Assembly (NCBI RefSeq): GCF_003049685.1 | Contig: NZ_PYSY02000003.1 | Coordinates: 124,001 to 188,000 of the forward strand | Reading direction: 5' to 3' | DNA from: Brucella pituitosa | Lineage (GTDB): Bacteria > Pseudomonadota > Alphaproteobacteria > Rhizobiales > Rhizobiaceae | DNA length: 64,000 nucleotides | Shown here: positions 33,484-43,337 of the stretch, in pieces | How the letters are laid out: every line of letters starts with the position of its first letter | Numbering within the stretch: the stretch's first letter is position 1 | Translations under genes and position numbers: made by a program | Notes under the pieces: generated by a model | Database searches by the model: none | Seen by the model: only the letters and a program-made list of their open reading frames with translations | Told to the model about the DNA's origin: nothing

Positions 33484-35494
33484 GCGATTTTTTCCACATC
33501 ATAGTCAAGAAATACGGACCTCCAATGAGCGCTGAAAGCAAACCAGCCGGCACTTGCCATGGGAAAATTATAATCCGCCCGAGCAAGTCGGCGGCGACAA
33601 GAATGATTGCTCCAAAAAGGGCTGCGGCGTATAATTGAGACATAGTTTTCCGGAAGCCCGCAGCCCGTGCAATGTGGGGAGCCATCAGCCCAATAAAACT
33701 TAACGGTCCAACTACAATAGTAGCAGCTGCAGTCATTAAGGAGGCGGCCAGGATGATCAGCCCTCGCGCGCCTTTTACATCAAGGCCCATTGAGCGAGCT
33801 GTGCTTTCACCCAGTGGAAGAAGTGTGAGCCAACGACCGAACAATGGCAGAATGAGCAATGCCACCGCTGCCACGACTAAAACCGATGTAGCTGTGGGCC
33901 AGTCGGCGCGATAGGTCGAGCCAGACATCCATGTAAGCAAAAGCGTGCGCGCCGATCCTCCACCTGCAATCAGGAACTCCGATATCGCGCCAAGCAAAGT
34001 TCCAAGCGCTACACCAAACAGGATTGTTCTCTGAGGCGAGTATCCAAATCTGTTGTTCAACAGCAGTACAAAGCCGGTCGTACCTAATGCGCCAATCGCT
34101 GCCGCAGCGATCACCGAAGCAGGTTGGTATAATGGCAACAGCAAGACCAGCGTTATTACTCCAAGGCTCGCACCCGATGAAATTCCCAGAACTTCAGGAC
34201 TGGCCATGGAGTTGCCGAACATTCGCTGAACAAACACGCCTGCCAAACCCAGAAGCAGCCCCGCACCCAGCGACGAGATGATCCGTGGGGCTCGCCACCG
34301 ACCAATGAAGTCGAGGTGTTCTGCCCCCTGAAAAGCCCATCCATGTTCCCCACGCCCCATGCAGGCCGAAAAGAAGATCAGAAGAAGCAATATCAGCAAC
34401 AACCCCACCAACTTGACTGCAGGGTTTGAAAGTTCACGCCACTTGATGAGCCGCTCATGCTGAGGGCGAGCAGATATTGTATTGGCTCGCCCAAGCAAAA
34501 GCAGAAGAAGCGGCGCGCCTAACATGGCGGTGGCGACACCGGTTGGTACAACTGCACTGCTCATCGGGATCGCCTGAACCAGTTGATCGGCAAGCCACAA
34601 TATTGCTGAGCCAAGCATTGCTGAACCAATTAATCGCTCTCTGAGACGCCGTGCACCTGCCAGTCGAGCAAGTGCAGGAGCAGCCAGACCAATAAATGCT
34701 ATGACCCCAATTGCTGAAACAATGCTTGCTGCCAACATAAGCGGAACGAGCAAGATAAGAGGCCTTACCCAGGCACCTCGCAAGCCCAATCCCAAAGCGC
34801 TTTCCTCGCCAATCTCCATGAGACTAAGGGGCCGTAAAAATGCCAAAGCGATCACCAACGCAAGCGCAAGTCTGCTACCGAGAAACTGAACCTGATGCCA
34901 TCCATCCTGTTCAAGCCGGCCCGATTGCCAGACAAAAAGCTCGGACAGGAACTCATGATTGAAGAGCGTTGTAATAGCCGCCAGCGAGCCAAGCGTCATA
35001 TTGACGACAAGACCTGCCATGATCAACGATATTGAGGAGAGGCCGTCCCTCCCGGCGATTATAAAAACGAGGCAGGCAGAAAAAAGGGATCCGGCGATCG
35101 CAATGCTCTCGCGGCTATATTCAAGGGATCCGGGCCACCAGAGCATGGATAGGACAAGAGCCAATTGTGCGCCGGTAGAAACGCCTAAAGTGGTCGGCTC
35201 AGCCAATGGATTTTGTAAAACTTGCTGGAAAATACATCCCGATAGCCCAAGGGCTGCACCTGCCAGAATGCTCACTGCGATACGCGGCAGATAAGCATAG
35301 GAAAACAGGATTGCCGGAATCTCAGATGCATGATCGTTTTTGAGGGCTGAATACCATTGCTCGTATGGCAGCACCTGATTCAAACTGATAAAGCTGAGAA
35401 TTGCTGCAAAAAGCGAGAGCCCAATCGTCAGTTTTAATATTGCACCACGCTGAAATCCAACCCCTGCTGCGCTTCGCATTTCAAATACGCCCAT
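33476..35494 (-). CDS. Fused Fe(III)-siderophore ABC permease (FhuB type)
   Basis: A 672-residue inner-membrane permease made of two FecCD-type halves, about 20 segments. The N-terminal half has LGLSGCIFQQVLQNPLAEPT followed by LGVSTGAQLAL; the C-terminal half has LGLAGVFVQRMFGNSMASPE followed by LGISSGASLGV. Both end in the LIGGPYFLTMMWK / APLLLLLLGR type motif. The length equals FhuB of ferric hydroxamate uptake. It overlaps the binding protein gene by 14 nt and the reductase gene by 8 nt. No ATPase gene lies in this operon, so a partner encoded elsewhere must be used. Confidence 0.92.
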   Translation of the reverse strand: MGVFEMRSAAGVGFQRGAILKLTIGLSLFAAILSFISLNQVLPYEQWYSALKNDHASEIPAILFSYAYLPRIAVSILAGAALGLSGCIFQQVLQNPLAEPTTLGVSTGAQLALVLSMLWWPGSLEYSRESIAIAGSLFSACLVFIIAGRDGLSSISLIMAGLVVNMTLGSLAAITTLFNHEFLSELFVWQSGRLEQDGWHQVQFLGSRLALALVIALAFLRPLSLMEIGEESALGLGLRGAWVRPLILLVPLMLAASIVSAIGVIAFIGLAAPALARLAGARRLRERLIGSAMLGSAILWLADQLVQAIPMSSAVVPTGVATAMLGAPLLLLLLGRANTISARPQHERLIKWRELSNPAVKLVGLLLILLLLIFFSACMGRGEHGWAFQGAEHLDFIGRWRAPRIISSLGAGLLLGLAGVFVQRMFGNSMASPEVLGISSGASLGVITLVLLLPLYQPASVIAAAAIGALGTTGFVLLLNNRFGYSPQRTILFGVALGTLLGAISEFLIAGGGSARTLLLTWMSGSTYRADWPTATSVLVVAAVALLILPLFGRWLTLLPLGESTARSMGLDVKGARGLIILAASLMTAAATIVVGPLSFIGLMAPHIARAAGFRKTMSQLYAAALFGAIILVAADLLGRIIIFPWQVPAGLLSALIGGPYFLTMMWKKSHG

Positions 35495-36371
35495 TCTGAT
35501 CAGGCTTGATACCTGCCACGAGCTGCTCAGACAGTTTTACAGCCGTGGAAAGAGCGCCATACATCGGGATATTCGGGAGTAACACCACTTCTTGTTGTTG
35601 CACTGCCGGGATGGCGTTCCAGATTGCACTGGACTCTAGCTTACGAAGCGTTACGCGCGTAACGTCGCCATCTCCAAGGATGTATAATCGCGTGCCTTTT
35701 AGCGCAGCAAGTCGCTCTATTCCGACATAAGCAAAGCCATTGTCGTTCGAGGGACCGCGCCAGCCATTCTTAAGGCCAACATGCTCAAGTACATTTCCTG
35801 GAAAGCTTCCAGGACCGAATACATTTGCGAAACGAGCATTGTTATGAAGATATATGCATACCGCGTCGCGCCGATCTGTGGAACGCAGCATGTCTTTCGT
35901 GCGTTTTAAACCACTCACCAGTGATGTTAGCCGATCAGATGTGGCTGAGGAGGGAAGCCTTCTTGAAATCTTCACAGCAAAATCGACACAGCGCTGCATT
36001 TGATCCCGGCGCCCGCCGTGAAGATCCGAAACCTCAGTTGGTGCGATCTTCATCAGCTGCGACTGTATCAGGTGGGTATAGTTGCTCGTATAAATCAGAC
36101 TGGGTTTGAGTATTTCGATGAGTTCAAGATTGGGCTCCCACGGTGGCCCCAGATCCAGAACCTCCTGCGCAGCCAGTGTATCTCCAAAATAACTCTGGAA
36201 CCGGGCTTTCTCCGTGATGGCCAAAGGCTGGATACCCAGAGAAAAAAGAGTCTCAGCCGACGCCCAGTCGAGCGCAATGACTCTCTCACGTGTGATCGCC
36301 TCAGCAGCCGCTCTCGAACTGAGAAGCAGAGTGGCAATCGTGCTCAGAACTATACGCCTGTTGAGAAGCAT
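35481..36371 (-). CDS. Siderophore ABC transporter periplasmic binding protein (FhuD type)
   Basis: A 296-residue class III periplasmic binding protein. The signal peptide is about 23 residues (LSTIATLLLSSRAAAEA). RVIALDWASAETLFSLGIQP is the typical start of FhuD/FatB-like proteins, and the long middle helix and GNVLEHVGLKNGWRG follow. It lacks a lipobox Cys, so it should be soluble in the periplasm. It sits between the receptor and permease genes and delivers the ferric siderophore to the permease. Confidence 0.9.
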   Translation of the reverse strand: MLLNRRIVLSTIATLLLSSRAAAEAITRERVIALDWASAETLFSLGIQPLAITEKARFQSYFGDTLAAQEVLDLGPPWEPNLELIEILKPSLIYTSNYTHLIQSQLMKIAPTEVSDLHGGRRDQMQRCVDFAVKISRRLPSSATSDRLTSLVSGLKRTKDMLRSTDRRDAVCIYLHNNARFANVFGPGSFPGNVLEHVGLKNGWRGPSNDNGFAYVGIERLAALKGTRLYILGDGDVTRVTLRKLESSAIWNAIPAVQQQEVVLLPNIPMYGALSTAVKLSEQLVAGIKPDQNGRI

Positions 36372-36443
36372 ATCAAAAATTTACCCAATGCCGACGGAAA
36401 CTGACGGCGAAAAATTCGCCGCCATTTTGGTGTGGGACCATCC

Positions 36444-38948
36444 TCACCACTTATACTGAAGTGTACCGACAACACTGCGCCCTTCGCCAACATTACAGGC
36501 GAGCGTGAAGAAACAGCTCGAAACATAATATTTATCAAAGAGGTTAGTGAAGTTGACTTTGGCCGTCAGGCCTTCGAGCTCAGGATTTTTCTTGCCAAAA
36601 TCGTAGCGCAGAGCGGCATCAACCAACGTGTAGGACGGTGTTTTGAAAGTATTAAGAGCGTCACCCCACGACGATCCGGTATATCTTACCCCTCCGGAAA
36701 CTCCCAATCCTTCGAGAACTCCGGACTGTACTTCATAGTCGAGCCATGCCGAGGCCATGTGATTGGGTACGCGAATGAGCTGCTTGCCTTCAGTCGCATA
36801 ACTGCCTTCGGCAGTGGCTTTGGTGACTTTCGAGTCAAGGTAGGTGTAAGCGCTGATCAGGCTAAGGCCGTCACTGAGTTGAGCGGTTGCTTCAAATTCA
36901 AAGCCCCGCGAACGAACTTCGCCAATCTGCGCTGACTTGGTCAGATCGTCCGGATCTGCGGTTGTGACGTTTGTACGAGTGAGATCAAATGCGGAGACTG
37001 TAAAGAACCCATCCCAACCCTCGGGCTGATACTTGACGCCAACTTCATACTGTCGGTTTTTCTCCGGTTCAAAAGCAGTGCCGAACCTATCTTCGCCAAC
37101 GACGGGATTGAACGATTCCGAATAGCTGATGTAGGGAGCAATCCCATTGTCAAAGAGATAGGTAAGTCCTGCCCGACCCGTAAGCGCATTCCAGCTGCTG
37201 TCCTGCAGTGCTGTGGCAGACTTCGGCCGAGACGAGGTGCCAGTGTCGCCATCCCAGAGATCGTCAACCTTGGCGTTGATCCAATCCTGTCGCAAACCCA
37301 CAGTCAGACGCCACTTGTCATAGGCTATCTGGTCTTGCGCATAGAGACCGTACTGACTGGTCGTTGTGCGACCATTCACCCAAGAGTTCCAAGACGAAAA
37401 GTCTATTGGGCTTCCATATTGCGGCGAGAAGATATTCTCAATGCGGGGCCCGGTACCCCATTTTTCATCACGGGTCGCCCGGCTCCAGGCATAATCAAAT
37501 CCGAACAACGCATTGTGTTCAAATGGACCCGTTTCTGCTTTCACATTGAACTGATTGTCTAAACCCACAGTGTCGCCAAAAGCGTGTCGGAACTGCCAGT
37601 TGCGTGCAATGGCCGTCGCACCACCCGTGACGTCGCTATAGAGAAGCCCACTATTCCTCGCCAGATAGTTTTCCTGATTTTCGAAATTGGAATATCGGAA
37701 ATTCTGCTTGAAAGAGATGTTGCTGTTGATCTGATGCGAGAATTCATAACCAAAACTCGCCTTTTCCTGCGTTTCCGCGTCAAATCCGGGTTCACCAAGA
37801 AACCGATGCATTGGCATCCGACCAAAAGAGCTCGATCCGTTGACCGCCGCCCAAGGGAAATTAGTGACTGCCAATGCTTTGTTACGCTGATACGAGCCAA
37901 AAAACGTCAATTGTGTTTCTTCATCGCGTTTAAACGTGATGCTTGGCGCAATCAGCAACCGATCGTCGTCTGTATAATCGACAGTACCGTCAGCGAGACG
38001 ACCCAATGCCACGAACCGACCCAGGACGGTCTTTTCGTCATTCAACGGACCGCTCACGTCGACCGCAACCTGCTTGTGATTGTTTGTCCCTATCGATGTC
38101 TGAACTTCGCCACGCGCAAAGTCAGTTGGCCGCTTCGTAACCAGATTAATCATTCCCCCCGGTTGGTTCTGTCCGTATAGAACCGAGACCGGACCTTTCA
38201 GGACTTCAACACGCTCAACCGCAAAGGGCTCGGTCGCCATTATACCGAAATAACTGAACGGCGTTTCGCGGAGGCCATCGGTATAGGTGTTTATGTACTG
38301 TCCTCGGATAAAAATATTATCGGCAGCGACAACTGCACCACCATAATCAGATCGAACGCCCGCCGTGTAGCGCACAGCTTCGTCCAAACGGTTAACATCC
38401 TGCACGTCCATTCTGTCGCGCGTGATCACCGATATTGATTGCGGGGTTTCGATCAATGGCGTGTCAGTTTTGGTCGCTGTCGAGCTTTGCGTCGCAACTA
38501 TACCGTCAACTGGTCCCCAAGCACTTTGTGAATTTCCTTCAACTGTAATTGTATTCAGAACTGTCGTGCCGTCTGCAGAGATTGCAGCGCCATTCGATGC
38601 AGATGCTGATGGATCGAAAATCTGAACGGTCGTAGCATTGCTGAAGCGATACGTCAGACCTGTACCGGTTAACAACATCGAAAGAGCTGCTTCGGCGGTC
38701 ATAGTGCCCCGCACAGCGCGACCCGATGCAGTAATGGCCTGGTTTTCGCGAAACACAACCGACAGGCCTGCAACCCGACCAATATCATTGACTGCCTGTG
38801 TAACGGGCTTGGCGGGAATGTTGAAACTGATCTGACGTTGGGCTGACTGCTGTTGAGCTTGCGCAATAGTAATTGAGACACTGCTTGTCGCTGCCAACAG
38901 TGCTGCTGCCAAAACAAAGCTTACCCTACGAACCCCGTACACCATCAT
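36444..38948 (-). CDS. TonB-dependent siderophore receptor with signalling domain (FhuA/FpvA type)
   Basis: An 834-residue outer-membrane receptor. After a signal peptide of about 32 residues comes an STN signalling domain (about 39-110; SFNIPAKPVTQAVNDIGRVA), a TonB-box-like segment (LNTITVEG near 131), the plug domain (ETPQSISVITRDRM, VLKGPVSVLYGQNQPGGMIN) and a 22-strand barrel ending in GTLQYKW with the terminal aromatic residue. The C-terminal cysteine-containing loop followed by GEGRSVVGTLQYKW is typical of the ferric hydroxamate receptor group. The STN domain with the FecI/FecR genes upstream indicates ligand-induced cell-surface signalling. Confidence 0.93.
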   Translation of the reverse strand: MMVYGVRRVSFVLAAALLAATSSVSITIAQAQQQSAQRQISFNIPAKPVTQAVNDIGRVAGLSVVFRENQAITASGRAVRGTMTAEAALSMLLTGTGLTYRFSNATTVQIFDPSASASNGAAISADGTTVLNTITVEGNSQSAWGPVDGIVATQSSTATKTDTPLIETPQSISVITRDRMDVQDVNRLDEAVRYTAGVRSDYGGAVVAADNIFIRGQYINTYTDGLRETPFSYFGIMATEPFAVERVEVLKGPVSVLYGQNQPGGMINLVTKRPTDFARGEVQTSIGTNNHKQVAVDVSGPLNDEKTVLGRFVALGRLADGTVDYTDDDRLLIAPSITFKRDEETQLTFFGSYQRNKALAVTNFPWAAVNGSSSFGRMPMHRFLGEPGFDAETQEKASFGYEFSHQINSNISFKQNFRYSNFENQENYLARNSGLLYSDVTGGATAIARNWQFRHAFGDTVGLDNQFNVKAETGPFEHNALFGFDYAWSRATRDEKWGTGPRIENIFSPQYGSPIDFSSWNSWVNGRTTTSQYGLYAQDQIAYDKWRLTVGLRQDWINAKVDDLWDGDTGTSSRPKSATALQDSSWNALTGRAGLTYLFDNGIAPYISYSESFNPVVGEDRFGTAFEPEKNRQYEVGVKYQPEGWDGFFTVSAFDLTRTNVTTADPDDLTKSAQIGEVRSRGFEFEATAQLSDGLSLISAYTYLDSKVTKATAEGSYATEGKQLIRVPNHMASAWLDYEVQSGVLEGLGVSGGVRYTGSSWGDALNTFKTPSYTLVDAALRYDFGKKNPELEGLTAKVNFTNLFDKYYVSSCFFTLACNVGEGRSVVGTLQYKW

Positions 38949-39109
38949 TTCCGCCTGCCCTTCTCACGCTTGAACATTTTCGAGCGCGGATGGCAGTCAA
39001 TGCCAGCCTCATCCGTGCTTCTGATACGTTCACGGATGAGACGGTCAATCACTGAACCCCGGATTCATATTTTTTCCAGAGAACGCCTTTTTATTTGGCC
39101 ATCGGAATT

Positions 39110-40108
39110 TCAAGGGCGGAGAATGGTCAATCGACCAGCGATCGTGTTTATCCGAAAACCGACACTTGCCTGAAGCGAGGCAAGTGCAGCATCCGGTTCA
39201 GACAAGACAAAGCTTCCGGTTACAAGCTCATCAGCAAGTTTTGACGTCGCGATGACAACACGACCCTTACGATAACGCTCAATTTCCCGAACGACGTCTG
39301 ATAAGCGGGCTCGGTAAAAGACAAATCGCCCGTCACGCCAGGCGAGCGCATCAGATACATCAACCATGCGGACCGGATCTATTCCCGCTGCACCAAAATG
39401 AACCTGCTGGCCGGGATCGAGAACAGCTGTGTCAGTCTGGTTCGCCATGCTTACAGCTACTCGGCCGTGCTCCAGTGTCACTGAAGCTCCATCCTCGCTG
39501 AGCCTGACGTCAAAGCGCGTACCCAGCACACGAACTTCCCCGCTTGCAGCTTCCACTATGAAAGGGATCGTTGAAGGAACGACGCTAAAGAAAGCCCCTC
39601 CCCGTATCAGTTTTACCCGTCGTTCATTCTGTGCATATTCACTAGACAACGCACTATCGGCGTCCAACTCAATCGTTGATCCATCTTCCATTGTAATCGT
39701 ACGACGTTCAGCCCGGACCGTCGTATAGTCGGCAGTAAGATCCTCAAGCAGGCCGGGGCGCTCCAGCCATACCCCGCCCGCCAGCAACAACAGGAGGATC
39801 ACACTCAGCGTTGACAAACGGCGAAATGTCTTTGTTTGTTTCTTCGTCCGGTCCATCGCCCGGAGATAAACGGAAAGCTCTTCGGCTTCCCTTGCAGCAA
39901 GTATTTCTCCCGGACGCTCCGTTGCATGCCATGTGCTTTCAACAGCCTGATACGCTTTATAATGGGCGGGATCGGATCGGAGCCAGTTTTCAAATTCTGC
40001 TTGCTTAGCGGCCGATGGTGAGTCAAGCAGAGCCACAAACCACTCCCTCGCGGCTTTTCGGATTGCGGCCTCGGCAGTGTTTGGTGGCAAATGGTCGTTA
40101 AAACTCAT
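39110..40108 (-). CDS. fecR: FecR-type anti-sigma / signal transducer
   Basis: A 332-residue inner-membrane protein. The cytoplasmic N-terminus (DUF4880 type; AAREWFVALLDSPSAAKQAE, WLRSDPAHYKAYQ) binds the sigma factor, one membrane segment lies near 98-115, and the periplasmic FecR domain (VRAERRTITMEDGSTIELDA, GEVRVLGTRFDVRL) follows. The C-terminal part resembles an STN fold. It relays the signal from the receptor to the sigma factor. It lies between the FecI gene and the receptor gene. Confidence 0.92.
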   Translation of the reverse strand: MSFNDHLPPNTAEAAIRKAAREWFVALLDSPSAAKQAEFENWLRSDPAHYKAYQAVESTWHATERPGEILAAREAEELSVYLRAMDRTKKQTKTFRRLSTLSVILLLLLAGGVWLERPGLLEDLTADYTTVRAERRTITMEDGSTIELDADSALSSEYAQNERRVKLIRGGAFFSVVPSTIPFIVEAASGEVRVLGTRFDVRLSEDGASVTLEHGRVAVSMANQTDTAVLDPGQQVHFGAAGIDPVRMVDVSDALAWRDGRFVFYRARLSDVVREIERYRKGRVVIATSKLADELVTGSFVLSEPDAALASLQASVGFRINTIAGRLTILRP

Positions 40109-40183
40109 AGGCTCCTGTAAACCTGACTTGACGAAAACCGCAAAAACACGCGCTTCTTTGTTTACTGTAATCCGCGTGGATCG

Positions 40184-40675
40184 TTAAGCGATCTTATCAC
40201 AGGCTGCAACCGCTCTTGCCATATGCTTCGCAACGGCACGCTGCGAAATGCCCAGTACAGCAGCTATTTCGGAAAAGCTTCTGCCGTGAACGCGGTTAAG
40301 CAGGAAGATATGCCGTGTCTGCTTTGGAAGAGTTGCCAGCATTTCGTCAATGCTGCAGAGTTCTTGTCGGACTGCCAGTATCTCGAGAGGGGTAGCCGGA
40401 TCGGCAGCATATTGCTCTGGCAATACGCCACTTACGAATTTCGCGCGGCTGCGTTCAGAGCGTGCATGGTCAATTGCTGCATTTCGAGCGCACCGCGTCA
40501 GATAGGCCGACTGATTGCCCTTACGTTCTGTCGCCTTCTCCCAGATACGCAGAAAAATGTCGTGAACCAAATCGCATGCGGTTGCACGACATCCCACCCG
40601 CCGACATATCTGTCGCTCAAGCCTGTCATGTTCAGCAACGTATAGCGCTGCAATTTCGTCCGTTCTTGCGGTCAT
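40184..40675 (-). CDS. fecI: FecI-type ECF sigma factor
   Basis: A 163-residue extracytoplasmic-function sigma factor. Region 2 is CDLVHDIFLRIWEKA with YLTRCARNAAIDHARSERSR; region 4 is LPKQTRHIFLLNRVHGRSFS followed by EIAAVLGISQRAVAKHMARA. The frame opens with a GTG at 40705 but the ATG at 40675 gives the usual FecI length. It is followed by FecR and a signalling receptor, so it should turn on the receptor operon when the cognate siderophore is bound. The first gene of the iron module. Confidence 0.9.
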   Translation of the reverse strand: MTARTDEIAALYVAEHDRLERQICRRVGCRATACDLVHDIFLRIWEKATERKGNQSAYLTRCARNAAIDHARSERSRAKFVSGVLPEQYAADPATPLEILAVRQELCSIDEMLATLPKQTRHIFLLNRVHGRSFSEIAAVLGISQRAVAKHMARAVAACDKIA

Positions 40676-40705
40676 AAGGAAACAGATTTCACTTCTGGCG
40701 ATCAC

Positions 40706-41007
40706 AATTGATCGGCTGTGTATTTCCTACGAGCAGCCAAATTACCTTGCAAGCATAGATATTTAGATGATTTCCAAGTGGCCTAACCACCCAAAATCAT
40801 AAAGTTGTGCTTTAATGTCATGTTTTTCGGTCATATTCAGCGCCAGGCGCATCTTCAAGAAGGCTCCCCTGCACAGATAATCGTCGTTGATTTCCTCAAA
40901 ACGTTGCCAAATGACAACACTCTCGCAGAGACGCTCATGGCGTGAAGCGTATCACTTCGCCTCGATTCGCCAATGTGGAACTCAAAGCTTAAAGCGTTCG
41001 GGCTGCA
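40706..41007. other. Intergenic region upstream of fecI
   Basis: About 300 nt between the minus-strand sigma factor gene and the end of the diguanylate cyclase gene. It should hold the iron-controlled promoter of fecI. An imperfect TTTAGATGATTTCCAAG at about 40762-40778 loosely recalls an iron-control (Irr-type) element, but the match is weak. No gene is seen. Confidence 0.35.
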
Positions 41008-42177
41008 TCAGAGGAGAGCATCATTTTCCTCAAAGAGCTCAGTTTTGTTCCGGCCAAGCGATTTGGCCTTGTAAAGCGCCTTGTCTGCATTCTCCCAGAA
41101 TATATCGAGTTCTGTGCGCTCTTTCATGTAACCCGAATAAATACCGATACTCACCGTAAACGGAACAGGTATGCCGTTGTGACTAAAAGGCCTTGCGGCA
41201 AGGTTTGTTCGAAAAATCTCGCACAGGTCTGCACTTGAACCGGATGGTAGCCCTGGAGCAAGGATCATGAATTCCTCACCGCCCACTCTTGCGATCATGT
41301 CATTTTCCTTGAAGGTTTCTTTGAGCACCTTCGCGCAATGCTTGAGGGCAGCATCGCCGGCAGAATGACCATATGTGTCATTTATCGACTTGAAATGGTC
41401 AATGTCGATCATGATAACCGACATCAGGCTGGTTTTTTTTGTTCCCGGCATAGAACCTGAGAATGTTTCAATGCTCCATCTGTTCAGAAGACCCGTCAGA
41501 GGATCACGCAACGCTATTTCCCGCAGGTTGTTCACACTACGCTCGTAAGCGATCAATAAGGAAAACGCTCCACTCGCGCTAATGTGGATGGCCGCAGCAA
41601 TGAGATTAAGTTGCAAAAAGATATCTATGGGTAACAAGGAGTCCATGGAGGGATCGAATATCCATCCTTGTAAAGTACGTAAAAATGAAGACGGAACGAG
41701 CATCGCATAACTAATGCATAAGCCCCACCTTGATTTTAGATCTTCCTTTTCGAAGACAATAGTCCAGATAATTGCGAGGATCTGCATCGCAATCAACAGA
41801 TTGATGACACCGAATACGGGGCCATTACCCAACAAGGGTCTCAATAGGAAGGCGCAAGACGCTGCCAGAGGAATTAAGGTTATAACCTTCAACGGCACAG
41901 AATGGCTAAAAAATACGCGGATTGCGATCCAGCGGAAACTCAATCCTACAAAAAGCAGCAAATTTGGCAGGATAATGCTGTTGGCGCTTCCACCCATTTC
42001 TTGAGAAAACATAAAAAAGGCAACAGCAAGAACGATATTTGAAGCCACCATATAAAGCCAGTAAGTGCGATCCTTTGCTCCAAGCCCCGCGAATGAAAAA
42101 GCGATGGCGAAAACCACGAGCAAAAGAGCGTTGATCGTAAACATTGTCTGCTGATCCAAATTCATTGTGGCAAACAT
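41008..42177 (-). CDS. Membrane-bound diguanylate cyclase (GGDEF protein)
   Basis: A 389-residue protein with six or seven N-terminal hydrophobic segments (residues about 12-215) and a C-terminal GGDEF domain. IALRDPLTGLLNRWS, VIMIDIDHFKSINDTYGHS and ARVGGEEFMILAPG are the domain motifs; GGEEF is a catalytically competent form. It makes c-di-GMP from GTP. The usual inhibitory site RxxD, nine residues before GGEEF, reads KEND, so feedback inhibition may be weak. No EAL domain is present. A GGGAA ribosome site precedes the ATG at 42177. It stands alone between the iron and racemase modules. Confidence 0.92.
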   Translation of the reverse strand: MFATMNLDQQTMFTINALLLVVFAIAFSFAGLGAKDRTYWLYMVASNIVLAVAFFMFSQEMGGSANSIILPNLLLFVGLSFRWIAIRVFFSHSVPLKVITLIPLAASCAFLLRPLLGNGPVFGVINLLIAMQILAIIWTIVFEKEDLKSRWGLCISYAMLVPSSFLRTLQGWIFDPSMDSLLPIDIFLQLNLIAAAIHISASGAFSLLIAYERSVNNLREIALRDPLTGLLNRWSIETFSGSMPGTKKTSLMSVIMIDIDHFKSINDTYGHSAGDAALKHCAKVLKETFKENDMIARVGGEEFMILAPGLPSGSSADLCEIFRTNLAARPFSHNGIPVPFTVSIGIYSGYMKERTELDIFWENADKALYKAKSLGRNKTELFEENDALL

Positions 42178-42295
42178 ATTTAAGATTCCCGAAAACTCAC
42201 TGCTCTAATACCGTTATAAATGAGAACTTATCCAAGAATTATCTTTGGCCCTTACCTATCGTGTAACGCGGCACCGCGTTTTTGCCAAATAATGA

Positions 42296-43138
42296 CTAAA
42301 GTTCCTCCAAGACATCCCCGAATGCTTCAATGTCCCTTAGTCGTTTGCGGCCCGCAACACCGGCTTTTTCAATGGCTCGCGTCGCCAGTAGATGGCAAAG
42401 CCCCATCACGGCAACATGGTTGAACAGCGGCCCCGGCGCGAGGGTTTGACAATAAAAATGCCACTGTGCTGACGAACGCAATGGGGCACCTTCGTCAGTA
42501 ATATAGAGTAGCTTTGCGCCCCGTTTTTCGATCACCGAAAGGATGTCGTCCATCTTTGCAACCCGTCGGCGAAGCGCAAAAACAATCACAAGATCATTCG
42601 GTGCGATTGCAGCTATATACTCGGCCAATGTTTGTCCCGGGCCAGGAACTGCAACAATATTGTCGACAACTTGCATCATTTGCCATTGCAGGTATGAGGC
42701 AAAGGGCTGACTGCTGCGAAAACCCATAACCCAGGTCTTGCGGGTTGTTAACAGTATTTCAATTACGGCATCAATCTGAGCATCGCGAATAGACAGAAAC
42801 GTTTTTTCAAGGTTCGCTATCCCCTGACCAATATGTGCTGCAAGAGATTGTCCTTCGGCTTGATCTGTCACGCTGGACAGAAAAAGGCGTGAGCCGGTCT
42901 GCTTTTCTTCCCGCGCATGTCTTCTGGATTCTTCATAAGACTCATAACCCAAACGGCGAACAAATCGGGTGACCGTCGCATTGGATACATGAGCGAGAGA
43001 TGCAAGTTCGGAAGCTGAATAACTTGCAAGTTCGCCCGGAAAGTCACAGACGAAATCGCCCAGTCTCTTCTCCGCTGGAGGCAGATCCTTGAGTACATCT
43101 CTCACGCGCGAGAGGAATGATCGTGGGGCAGCATTCAT
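42296..43138 (-). CDS. RpiR/MurR-family transcriptional regulator
   Basis: A 280-residue regulator. The N-terminal RpiR helix-turn-helix has ASELASLAHVSNATVTRFVR and RLGYESYEESRR; the C-terminal SIS domain (about 125-260; TRKTWVMGFRSSQPFASYLQ, VIVFALRRRVAKMDDILSVI) normally binds a phosphosugar or related ligand. It diverges from the MFS carrier gene, and the 199-nt gap between them holds a TATGAAA/TTTCATA palindrome. It probably controls the carrier and racemase-like genes. Confidence 0.9.
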   Translation of the reverse strand: MNAAPRSFLSRVRDVLKDLPPAEKRLGDFVCDFPGELASYSASELASLAHVSNATVTRFVRRLGYESYEESRRHAREEKQTGSRLFLSSVTDQAEGQSLAAHIGQGIANLEKTFLSIRDAQIDAVIEILLTTRKTWVMGFRSSQPFASYLQWQMMQVVDNIVAVPGPGQTLAEYIAAIAPNDLVIVFALRRRVAKMDDILSVIEKRGAKLLYITDEGAPLRSSAQWHFYCQTLAPGPLFNHVAVMGLCHLLATRAIEKAGVAGRKRLRDIEAFGDVLEEL

Positions 43139-43291
43139 GAGTGCAAGTTGAAATCCAGTTTTCAGATTGCCTGAATTATTAGCAGATTTTCAAGGAGAGT
43201 GCATTCTTTTTGATCAAACGCTGGCACGGCTATCCATTTGATTTCAAATAATAAAAAAATTGTTGTCAAAATTGATTTTCCTGTGCTTCAA

Positions 43292-43311
43292 TATGAAAAA
43301 ATAATTTCATA
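43292..43311. promoter_or_regulatory. Candidate RpiR operator
   Basis: Arms TATGAAA (43292-43298) and TTTCATA (43305-43311) around six AT bases match the TGAAA/TTTCA pattern of RpiR/MurR-family sites. It lies 26 nt before the MFS start, where binding would block transcription. Confidence 0.55.
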
Positions 43312-43337
43312 CGGCTGAACAAAGGAGTTAGACCGTT

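Noticed and set aside
40762..40778. Irr/RirA-type iron control element before fecI
   Set aside because: The match to TTTAGAA/TTCTAAA is too poor to report as a site.
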